From Rhodanobacter sp. C06 (lineage in GTDB: Bacteria > Pseudomonadota > Gammaproteobacteria > Xanthomonadales > Rhodanobacteraceae): a stretch of 64,000 nt of DNA. The stretch is taken from positions 27,702 to 91,701 of the forward strand of contig NZ_MUNP01000041.1 of NCBI RefSeq assembly GCF_002001105.1, read 5' to 3'. The number at the start of each line of letters is the position of its first letter. Positions within the stretch are counted from its first letter, which is position 1. Positions 56,288-64,000 of the stretch are shown piece after piece. A program made the translations under genes and the position numbers. The notes under the pieces were generated by a model, which saw only the letters and a list, made by a program, of their open reading frames with translations, ran no database searches and was not told the DNA's origin.

Positions 56288-56661
56288 GCCTGGTCGATGC
56301 CCTGCCGCCGTGGGCGGCCGTGCTGGTGGGGGTGCTGGTGCTGCTGGGCGCGGGCTTCGCCTGCGTGGGCTCGCTGGGACTGTTGCGATTGCGCGATTTC
56401 TACCAGCGCGTGCATGCCCCCACCCTGGGCAGCACGCTGGGCACGTTCTTCATGGTGGCGGCCTGCGTGGCCGGGTTCTCGCTGGCGCAGGGGCGCCCGG
56501 CGCTGCAGGTGCTGCTGATCGGCGTGTTCCTCACCCTGACCACGCCGATCACCCTGATGCTGCTGGTGCGCGCGGCGCTGTATCGCGACCGCGTCGAGGA
56601 CGGCCAGCAAATGCCGCCGCCCGCGCCGCCGGGGGAGTCGTCTCAGAACCCCATGCCGTAG
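56284..56661 (+). CDS. mrpG: Mrp antiporter subunit G
   Basis: A 125-residue three-helix protein with LLRLRDFYQRVHAPTLGSTL and LTTPITLMLLVRAALYRDRV, typical of MrpG/PhaG. The ATG overlaps the mrpF stop. The last 19 bases overlap the end of pilU on the opposite strand, so the two coding ends are convergent and fused. Confidence 0.94.
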   Translation: MSLVDALPPWAAVLVGVLVLLGAGFACVGSLGLLRLRDFYQRVHAPTLGSTLGTFFMVAACVAGFSLAQGRPALQVLLIGVFLTLTTPITLMLLVRAALYRDRVEDGQQMPPPAPPGESSQNPMP

Positions 56662-57770
56662 GGATCGTTGCTGCCGCCCATCAGCACGTTGCTGTCCGAG
56701 CCGTTGCCGCCGCCTTCGGCGAGGCGGATCTTCAGAGCCAGGCCGTCGCGCGAGTCGGCCTTGTTGAGCGCTTCCTCCAGCTCGATACGGCCTTCCTTGT
56801 AGAGCCGGTACAGCGACTGGTCGAAGGTCTGCATGCCGTCCTGCAGGCTGCGGTCCATTGCCTCCTTCACCTCGTGGATCTGGCCGCGGCGGATCATGTC
56901 GCGGATCAGCGGCGTGTTCAGCAGCACTTCCACCGCGGGCAGGCGACGAGCGTCCTTGCCCACCACCAGGCGCTGGCTGATCACCGCGCGCAGGTTCAGC
57001 GCGAGGTTCATCAACACGTTCTTGTGCGCCGATTCGGGGAAGAAGTTGAGGATGCGCTCCAGCGTCTGGTCGGCGTTGTTGGAGTGCAGGGTGGCCAGGC
57101 ACAGGTGGCCGGTCTCGGAGAACGAGATCGCCGCTTCCATGGTGTCGGTGTCGCGGATCTCGCCGATCATGATCACGTCCGGCGCCTCGCGCATCGCGTT
57201 CTTCAGCGCCTCGTGATAGGTGTGCGTGTCCAGCCCCACCTCGCGCTGGTTGACGATGGAGCGCTTGTGCCGGTGCAGGTACTCGATCGGGTCCTCGATG
57301 GTGAGGATGTGGCCCGCGGAGTTGGTGTTGCGGTGGTCGATCATCGAAGCCAGCGTGGTCGACTTGCCCGAGCCGGTGGCGCCCACCACCAGGATCAGCC
57401 CGCGCGGCTCCATGATCAGCTCGCGGAAGATCGGCGGCAGCTGCAGCTGCTCGACGTTGGGGATCTCGCTCTTGATCGCGCGGATCACCATGCCCACTTC
57501 GCCACGCTGCTTGAACACGTTGATGCGGAAGCGCCCGGCTTCCTTCACCGCCAGCGCCATGTTGAGTTCGAGGTCGCGCTCGAACTGCGGCACCTGGCCC
57601 TCGTCCATCAGCGAGTAGGCGATCTTCTTCACCATGCCGCCCGGAAGCCCGGTATTGCCGAGCGGGTAGAGCTTGCCCTCGACCTTGATGTTCACCGGCG
57701 CGCCGGTGGACAGGAACATGTCCGAGGCGCCCTTGTCGACCATCAGCTTGAGGAAGTAACCGATATCCAC
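56643..57770 (-). CDS. pilU: Type IV pilus retraction ATPase PilU
   Basis: A 375-residue PilT/PilU-family ATPase: Walker A VVGATGSGKSTTLASMIDH, Asp box TIEDPIEYLHRHKRS, Walker B PDVIMIGEIRDTDTMEAAI and His box ETGHLCLATLHSNNADQTLE. The N-terminus (MDIGYFLKLMVDKGASDMFL) and the glycine-rich tail ending YGMGF point to PilU rather than PilT. It assists pilus retraction. pilT is not next to it in the window. Confidence 0.94.
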   Translation of the reverse strand: MDIGYFLKLMVDKGASDMFLSTGAPVNIKVEGKLYPLGNTGLPGGMVKKIAYSLMDEGQVPQFERDLELNMALAVKEAGRFRINVFKQRGEVGMVIRAIKSEIPNVEQLQLPPIFRELIMEPRGLILVVGATGSGKSTTLASMIDHRNTNSAGHILTIEDPIEYLHRHKRSIVNQREVGLDTHTYHEALKNAMREAPDVIMIGEIRDTDTMEAAISFSETGHLCLATLHSNNADQTLERILNFFPESAHKNVLMNLALNLRAVISQRLVVGKDARRLPAVEVLLNTPLIRDMIRRGQIHEVKEAMDRSLQDGMQTFDQSLYRLYKEGRIELEEALNKADSRDGLALKIRLAEGGGNGSDSNVLMGGSNDPYGMGF

Positions 57771-57852
57771 GCCGAATCCCCTATCAGTGCTCGTTGCAAT
57801 GAGCGATTGTGCACGCCCACAATACGCGCAGAAGCTTAATCAGGAATGCGTG

Positions 57853-58503
57853 ATGGTGCACATCTCCCCTTCGTCGGCCGGACGTCCGATGCGCTCGCGG
57901 AAGCCCGCGCACTGGCTGGCCTTGGCCGGACTGGTGGTTCTGGCCGGTTGCGCCAGCGTACCTCCGCCGAACGAGGCGATGAACCTGGCGCAGTCGCAGC
58001 TGCAGGCCGCGCGCGACGCCGGCGCGGCGGACTACGACCCGGTGGATCTGGGCTTCGCCCAGGACAAGTTCCAGCAGGCGCAGGGCGCGATGGCCGCCCG
58101 CAAGTACGCGCAGGCAGCCGATCTGGCGGCCGAATCGCGTGCCGACGCCGACCTGGCGCGGGTCAAGGCCAACCTTGGCGCGGCGCGGGCGAAGATCCAA
58201 TCCAAGATGAACGCGAACGCCGAGTTGCGCGAGCAGGGCGCGCAGGCCGCCGCCGCGGCCGCCGCGGAGTTCGCCAAGCCGTTGCCGATGCCCGCCACCG
58301 CCGGTTCGGCCCCCGCCCCGGCCGGCGCGGGGGCATTGCCGCCTGCCGCGCCACTGGAGGACATGCCGGCGCCCTCGGCCTCGGTCTTGTCGGCGCCGCC
58401 ATCCGGGCAGGGCTTCCAGAGCGTGCCCGCGCAGCCGTCGTCGTCCGGCGCCCAGGGTTCGAACGCAACGCAGGGCTTCCAGCCCGTGGGAGGCCAGCCA
58501 TGA
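57853..58503 (+). CDS. DUF4398-domain lipoprotein, 216 aa
   Basis: The lipoprotein signal is ALAGLVVLAGC (lipobox LAGC, Cys at about residue 32), followed by a DUF4398-like helical region ([40 protein letters not shown]). The last 90 residues are Pro/Ala/Ser-rich and probably extended. Start at 57853 with a weak ribosome site; ATG at 57889 is possible. It is transcribed with the next gene, whose start overlaps its stop. Confidence 0.82.
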   Translation: MVHISPSSAGRPMRSRKPAHWLALAGLVVLAGCASVPPPNEAMNLAQSQLQAARDAGAADYDPVDLGFAQDKFQQAQGAMAARKYAQAADLAAESRADADLARVKANLGAARAKIQSKMNANAELREQGAQAAAAAAAEFAKPLPMPATAGSAPAPAGAGALPPAAPLEDMPAPSASVLSAPPSGQGFQSVPAQPSSSGAQGSNATQGFQPVGGQP

Positions 58504-59111
58504 AGCGCGTCGGTACTGTATTTGCGGCCGTCGCGCTGGCACTGGGCGTCATCGGCACCGCCCAGGCGCGCCGCGACGACATCGACGTCAGCCGGCTGAC
58601 CGGCAACATCAATCAGCTCGCCAGCGACCCAGTGCTGGGCAACTACGCCCAGGCCGAACAGGCGCTGGCGCGCAACGCGATCGGCCAGCTGGCGCAGGCC
58701 GACTCGAAGGAGCGGCCGCACGCGCTCTACATCGCCGAGCGGCAGGTGGACTTGGCCCGGGCTTCCGCCCAGTTGCAGGACGCCCAGATGAAGCTGGCCC
58801 AGCTCGATCGCGAGCACGACCAGATCCAGCTGGAAAACAGTCAGCGCGAAGCCGAGACCGCGCGCCGCGAGCTGGAGCGCCAGCGCCTGCAATACCAGAT
58901 GGCGCAGGAAGAGGCGCAGCGCCTGCAGGAGCAGGGCGAAGCCTATTCGCAGGCCGCCGAGCAGGCCCAGGCAGAGGCGGCCAAGGCCAAGAAGCTGGCC
59001 GAGGCGCAGAGCCGGGTGGCCCGCGCCGCCAAGCGCGAGGCCGAACTGGCCGCCAAGGCCGCCAAGGCGATGCGTGCGCAGATGCAGCAGCAGGACAGCG
59101 GCAAGCCATAG
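58500..59111 (+). CDS. Periplasmic coiled-coil protein (DUF4398-like), 203 aa
   Basis: A 203-residue protein with a signal peptide (MKRVGTVFAAVALALGVIGT, cut after AQA) and a long coiled coil from about residue 80 on (RREAETARRELERQRLQYQM-like repeats rich in Ala, Glu, Gln and Arg). In related genomes such pairs precede OmpA-family genes, but none follows here. The ATG overlaps the lipoprotein stop (ATGA). A role in cell-envelope structure is inference. Confidence 0.82.
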   Translation: MKRVGTVFAAVALALGVIGTAQARRDDIDVSRLTGNINQLASDPVLGNYAQAEQALARNAIGQLAQADSKERPHALYIAERQVDLARASAQLQDAQMKLAQLDREHDQIQLENSQREAETARRELERQRLQYQMAQEEAQRLQEQGEAYSQAAEQAQAEAAKAKKLAEAQSRVARAAKREAELAAKAAKAMRAQMQQQDSGKP

Positions 59112-59112
59112 G

Positions 59113-59168
59113 TTTTGCGATCGTCCCTGATTGCGAAAGTCAAACGGGCAGCCATCCGTGGCTGCACT
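59113..59168. repeat. Inverted copy of the dispersed two-palindrome repeat
   Basis: Read on the minus strand it starts GTGCAGCCACGGATGGCTGC, continues with CCCGTTTGACT and ends CAATCAGGGACGATCGC, closely matching the unit at 35961-36013. It begins just after the stop of the coiled-coil gene. Confidence 0.8.
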
Positions 59169-59602
59169 CTTCAACAAAAGCCGCTCAAACATCGGACCAC
59201 CTCAGGAACCGCGTCGCGAGGGCAGCGCGGTGCTGTTTGTGGCAGCCATCCCTGGTACCCCTCCCGGGCCATCGCTGGTGCGGTGCCAGATCGCTCCACG
59301 TATTTCCGGATGGGTGTAACAAGCTGTTTCGACAGTTTTTTATGCGGATTTCACAACGCCGTGGCAACTCGCCACGGTCGTTGATGCGAAGGCTTGCGGC
59401 ACTTTTCCGTGCGGAGTAGGGTCAACCCCATGGAGCCGTTCCGCTCCATGCCCGCCGGTCCGAACCATGCACCATTCCCTCGCCAGTGTTCCGCCCGCAA
59501 CCGGTCAGCCGGTGCGGGCGGGCGAGAGCGTGCCCGCATGATTCGATCCGGCGGAAGCGCGCGCCCGTGCGCCCGCATGCTCACTCACGAGGAGGTTGGA
59601 TC
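59169..59602. other. Gene-free stretch before the DUF465 gene, with two hairpins
   Basis: No coding frame looks real. Two strong inverted repeats are present: CATGGAGC-CGTTCC-GCTCCATG at 59429-59450 (perfect), and CGCCCGC-A-ACCGG-TCAG-CCGGT-GCGGGCG at 59492-59520, with one bulged base. Both lie upstream of the DUF465 gene and could be in its leader or act as terminators; there is no T-run after either. Confidence 0.6.
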
Positions 59603-59830
59603 ATGTTTGAAAACCAGCAGCGTGATGACGTCGAGGCATTGATGAAGGCGGATGCGGAATTCCGCCGCCTGTACCAGCACCATCGGGAACTCGACAGCAA
59701 GGTGCACGACGCCGAGATCGGCGTACTGCCGCTCGACGACATCACCCTTGCCTGCATGAAGAAGGAAAAACTGCACGCCAAGACGCGCCTGGAGCGCATG
59801 TGGGAAGGCCGCCGCCAGCTTTCCAGCTGA
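59603..59830 (+). CDS. DUF465 (YdcH-like) small protein, 75 aa
   Basis: A 75-residue protein with the DUF465 pattern: FRRLYQHHRELDSKVHDAE in the first helix and LKKEKLHAKTRLERM-like CMKKEKLHAKTRLERMW in the second. Such proteins form short antiparallel helical hairpins; function is unknown. GGAGG precedes the ATG. The gene is monocistronic with a long upstream region. Confidence 0.85.
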   Translation: MFENQQRDDVEALMKADAEFRRLYQHHRELDSKVHDAEIGVLPLDDITLACMKKEKLHAKTRLERMWEGRRQLSS

Positions 59831-60032
59831 ATCCCCGCAACCCCTGATCCCGACGGCCCCGGCAGCTTCCGCCCAGGAAGATGGCCGGGGCCGCGACGTT
59901 TCTGTCCGGCCCCTTTCCATCCCAGGTTCCCATCTCCCCGTTTCCATCCGACCCGTCGGCGACGCTCGGCTATCATGAGCATCTTTCCCGGTGGCGCTGG
60001 TGCGCACCGGACTGCTACGCGACGGAGCCCCC

Positions 60033-61403
<1,371 letters not shown>

Positions 61404-61505
61404 GCCCTGGTGGCGGTGTCGAAAGCGGGATGAAACGCAGGCGCGGCACAGTCGCCGCCTGCGTCGGCCCGGCCGGCATGCACCAACCAACCAGGAGCTT
61501 TCGTC

Positions 61506-63335
61506 ATGTGTGGAATCGTTGCCGCCGCCGCCCAGCGTGACGTGGCCCCGCTGTTGATCGCCGGCCTCAAGGCGCTGGAATACCGCGGTTACGATTCGGC
61601 CGGCCTCGCCGTGCTGGAAGGTGGCGAGATCCATCGCGTGCGCGCCAAGGGCAAGGTGCGCGAGATGGAGGCGCAGTACCTGGCCGCGCCGTTTCCCGGT
61701 GGCACCGGCATCGCGCACACGCGCTGGGCCACCCACGGCGTGCCGAACGAGGCGAACGCGCATCCGCACGTCGCCGGCCGCGTGGCGATCGTGCACAACG
61801 GCATCATCGAGAACTACGCCAGCTTGCGTGAGGAGCTGAAGGCGCGCGGCCACGTGTTCACTTCCGAGACCGACACCGAGGTGATCGCGGCGCTGGTCGA
61901 GGAACGCATCGCCGGTGGCCTCGCCTTGCGCGACGCGGTGCTGGCCGTGGTGCGCGGACTGGAAGGCGCCTACGCGATCGCCGTGATCAGCCGCGACGAG
62001 CCCGGCCGCGTGGTCGGCGCCCGTCGCGGTGCGCCGCTGCTGGTGGGCGTGGGCATCGGCGAACACTTCCTGGGTTCGGATGCCCAGGCGCTGATCCAGG
62101 TCACCAACAAGATGATCCATCTCGACGAGGACGATGTCGTCGAGATCACCCGCGATCGCGTGCAGGTGTTCGGCCTCGACGGCCGCCCGGTCGAGCGCGG
62201 CGTGTACGAGAGCGAGCTGTCCGCCGATGCGGTGGAGCGCGGCGAATACCGCCACTACATGCAGAAGGAGATCTTCGAGCAGCCGCGTGCGGTGGCCGAC
62301 ACGCTGGAATCGCGCCTGGGTGCGAACGGCGTGCTGCCGAACATCTTCGGCGTGGGCGGCGACGGGCTGCTGGCGAAGGTGCGCGGCGTGCACATCGTCG
62401 CCTGCGGCACCAGCTACCACGCCGGCATGGTGGCGAAATACTGGATCGAGGAACACGCGCGCCTGCCGGTCGCCGTGGAGGTGGCCAGCGAATACCGCTA
62501 CCGCGAAGCGGTGGTGCCGGAGGGCACGCTGTTCGTGGCGATCTCGCAGTCCGGCGAAACCGCCGACACGCTGGCGGCGATGCGCGAATCCAGGCGGCGC
62601 GGCTATCTCGGCACGCTGGCGATCTGCAACGTGCCGGAGTCCTCGGTGGTGCGCGAGGCCGACCTCAAGCTGATGACCCGCGCCGGCCCCGAGATCGGCG
62701 TGGCTTCGACCAAGGCTTTCACCACCCAGCTCGCCGCGCTGGCGCTGCTGTCCCTGCAACTGGCGCGGCAACGCGGGCTGGACGATGCGCGCTACGCGGA
62801 CTTGTGCGCGCAGCTGCAGGCGCTGCCGCGGGCGATCGAGCGCGCGCTGGCGCTGGAGCCGCAGATCATCGAGCTAGCCGAGCATTTCATCCCGCGCCAC
62901 CACGCGCTGTTCCTGGGTCGCGGCGCGCAGTTCCCGGTGGCGCTGGAAGGTTCGCTCAAGCTCAAGGAAATCTCCTACATCCACGCCGAGGCCTATCCTG
63001 CGGGTGAGCTGAAGCACGGCCCGCTGGCGCTGGTGGACGAGGACATGCCGGTGGTGGCGGTGGCGCCGAACGGCCCGCTGCTGGACAAGCTGAAATCCAA
63101 CCTGCAGGAAGTGCGCGCCCGCGGCGGCGAGCTGATCGTGTTCGCCGACCACGCCGCGCCGATGGACGGCAATGCCGCGCGCGGCCACCTGCTGCGCATC
63201 GACGGCGGCGGCGACTTCATCGCCCCGGCGGTGTTCACCGTGCCGCTGCAGCTGCTCGCCTACCACGTGGCCGTATTGCGCGGCACCGATGTCGACCAGC
63301 CGCGCAACCTCGCCAAATCCGTGACGGTCGAGTAA
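61506..63335 (+). CDS. glmS: Glutamine--fructose-6-phosphate aminotransferase (isomerizing)
   Basis: A 609-residue enzyme of standard length. The N-terminal Cys nucleophile follows the initiator Met (MCGIVAAAA), with IAHTRWATHG and HNGIIENYASLREEL in the glutaminase domain; two SIS domains follow (CGTSYHAGMVAKYWIE, SQSGETADTLAAMRES), and the C-terminus is DQPRNLAKSVTVE. It starts the UDP-GlcNAc pathway. No glmS ribozyme-like element is visible in the 100 bases upstream. Confidence 0.97.
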   Translation: MCGIVAAAAQRDVAPLLIAGLKALEYRGYDSAGLAVLEGGEIHRVRAKGKVREMEAQYLAAPFPGGTGIAHTRWATHGVPNEANAHPHVAGRVAIVHNGIIENYASLREELKARGHVFTSETDTEVIAALVEERIAGGLALRDAVLAVVRGLEGAYAIAVISRDEPGRVVGARRGAPLLVGVGIGEHFLGSDAQALIQVTNKMIHLDEDDVVEITRDRVQVFGLDGRPVERGVYESELSADAVERGEYRHYMQKEIFEQPRAVADTLESRLGANGVLPNIFGVGGDGLLAKVRGVHIVACGTSYHAGMVAKYWIEEHARLPVAVEVASEYRYREAVVPEGTLFVAISQSGETADTLAAMRESRRRGYLGTLAICNVPESSVVREADLKLMTRAGPEIGVASTKAFTTQLAALALLSLQLARQRGLDDARYADLCAQLQALPRAIERALALEPQIIELAEHFIPRHHALFLGRGAQFPVALEGSLKLKEISYIHAEAYPAGELKHGPLALVDEDMPVVAVAPNGPLLDKLKSNLQEVRARGGELIVFADHAAPMDGNAARGHLLRIDGGGDFIAPAVFTVPLQLLAYHVAVLRGTDVDQPRNLAKSVTVE

Positions 63336-63370
63336 GCGTGGATGCAGGGCCTTTGTGGTTGGTATTTGGG

Positions 63371-63437
63371 AATAGTTGGTGCAACTAGGTAATAGTTAGT
63401 CCAATCAGCGTGGCCGGATCCGCAATAGTTGGCTCAA
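63371..63437 (+). repeat. Three short direct repeats, AATAGTTRGTNCAA-type
   Basis: AATAGTTGGTGCAA (63371-63384), AATAGTTAGTCCAA (63391-63404) and AATAGTTGGCTCAA (63424-63437). The first two are exactly 20 bases apart. They lie just after glmS in an AT-richer patch. Confidence 0.7.
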
Positions 63438-63513
63438 ATGATTGCCAGGTGGGCCATGGTTCAAGTCCCTGCGTCCAGCGTGGGCTGAATCCTCTCAAGG
63501 CCCGAGACGCCGG

Positions 63514-63850
63514 TCAGTCTGCGTCGTCGTCAATGCGCGACGCATCGCCCTCGGTGTGTCGAAACAGCGCCAACCCCACCGTCAGCGGGGCTCGTTCGCG
63601 GCCGAAGGCCACCACCAGTCGTTGCACAGTCGGCGACTCAAATCCGCTGGGCGGCACGGATGGCGTCAGGTGCATATGCACCTGCAGTTCCTCGTGTTCG
63701 ATGGGCACGCCATGGCCCAGTACGGAACAACTCGCGCGCAAAGTCTCGACCAGCTCGGTCACGGCACCGCTGGTGGGCTCGGTGCCGGAAGCGGCGAGGA
63801 GCCCTTTGAGCGCCACGCGAACCGCCGCGGCGCCTTCGGTTGCGGGTCGG
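63514..63850 (-). pseudogene. Probable 3' remnant of an unrecognised gene cut by the IS-like element
   Basis: A minus-strand frame ends with TGA at 63514 and is open back to a stop near 63865, close to the presumed border of the IS5-like element. A GTG at 63816 would give 100 residues (VALKGLLAASGTEPTSG start, TLRASCSVLGHGVPIEHEEL middle, RIDDDAD end), but the frame continues upstream of it with equally protein-like sequence, suggesting truncation. No family recognised, and no ribosome site precedes the GTG. Confidence 0.35.
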
Positions 63851-63929
63851 TTTAGAGTCCGGAGTTACTTTAAGGAAACTCTGATTTTGCCCCGTGGTCG
63901 AAGCTCGACCTGAGGACGGATGTTACGCG

Positions 63930-64000
63930 ATGACGCCGAAGCAGATGAGCCTGTCGATGGAGCACGACGCCGGTTTCGAACGGCACCGCAAGGCGACGCC
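63930..64000 (+). CDS. IS5-like transposase, N-terminus only (cut by window end)
   Basis: The ATG at 63930 opens MTPKQMSLSMEHDAGFERHR, which resembles the N-terminus of IS5-family transposases (short KQMS/QLSF start, then the FERHRKATRR-type basic segment). Only 23 codons lie in the window. GGA upstream of the ATG is a weak ribosome site. The left end of the element probably lies around 63850-63895. Confidence 0.6.
   Translation, partial: MTPKQMSLSMEHDAGFERHRKAT

Noticed and set aside
61404..61505. glmS ribozyme upstream of glmS
   Set aside because: The interval is only 102 bases, too short for the conserved core, and the ribozyme is typical of Gram-positive bacteria.
63458..63479. tRNA-like 3' fragment GGTTCAAGTCCCTGCGTCCA
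   Set aside because: The T-loop-like GGTTCAAGTCC is there, but the flanking bases do not form a T-stem or acceptor stem and no other tRNA arms are found upstream; at most a chance match or a decayed attachment site.

Overview
The window is about 68-70 % GC by eye, with densely packed, often ATGA-overlapping genes and long antisense shadow frames. Gene content (class I fructose-bisphosphate aldolase, cbb3 oxidase with CcoS/CcoI, group 2 Mrp antiporter, PilU, S1/P1 nuclease, REP-like dispersed repeats) suggests a gammaproteobacterium of the Xanthomonadales/Lysobacterales, probably Rhodanobacteraceae (Rhodanobacter/Dyella-like). That assignment is inference.

Region 1 (left edge to 22.4 kb, all minus strand) is an extracellular contractile injection system (eCIS, Afp/PVC/MAC-like) in one 18-gene run. 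In transcription order: small winged-helix-like protein, sheath, tube, zinc-finger chaperone-like protein, proline-rich protein, Pvc16-type terminator, AAA+ ATPase, small conserved protein, DUF4157/HELGH protein, peptidoglycan-binding CHAP hydrolase, an unrecognised protein, a tube-binding protein and a LysM protein (a split Afp7/Pvc7), gpD-like hub, gpV-like spike, PAAR-like tip, gp25, two large gpJ-like baseplate proteins and a gpI-like protein cut by the window edge. A textbook -24/-12 sigma-54 promoter sits just before the first gene. Immediately upstream, in the same direction, is a PspF-sized sigma-54 activator with no sensor domain and a GAFTDA instead of GAFTGA loop. Three proteins between the ATPase and the Pvc7-like gene look like a cargo/effector island.

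Region 2 (23.8-35.9 kb) is a micro-oxic/NO module: TMEM175-like protein, ferredoxin-NADP reductase, an FNR-type [4Fe-4S] regulator, NnrS, a small membrane protein and thiol peroxidase on one strand; on the other strand ccoN-O-Q-P, a short CcoH-like protein, ccoI, ccoS and a group III truncated haemoglobin; then divergent fdxA. Identical 13-base FNR/ANR-type boxes lie before nnrS and between ccoN and fdxA.

Region 3 (36-50.3 kb) is central carbon metabolism and sulfur handling: gap, a BigR/SqrR-like persulfide sensor divergent from a persulfide-dioxygenase-like protein and two YeeE/YedE half-transporters, an S1/P1 nuclease, pyk, class I aldolase, two duplicated outer-membrane beta-barrel genes, tkt, a phosphoglycolate-phosphatase-like HAD protein with pgk, and maleylacetoacetate isomerase.

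Region 4 (50.8-63.3 kb): a six-gene group 2 Mrp Na+/H+ antiporter operon, pilU, two envelope proteins, a DUF465 protein, cystathionine beta-synthase and glmS. The right edge is a decayed zone with short repeats, a gene remnant and the start of an IS5-like transposase. No tRNA, rRNA or CRISPR was seen.
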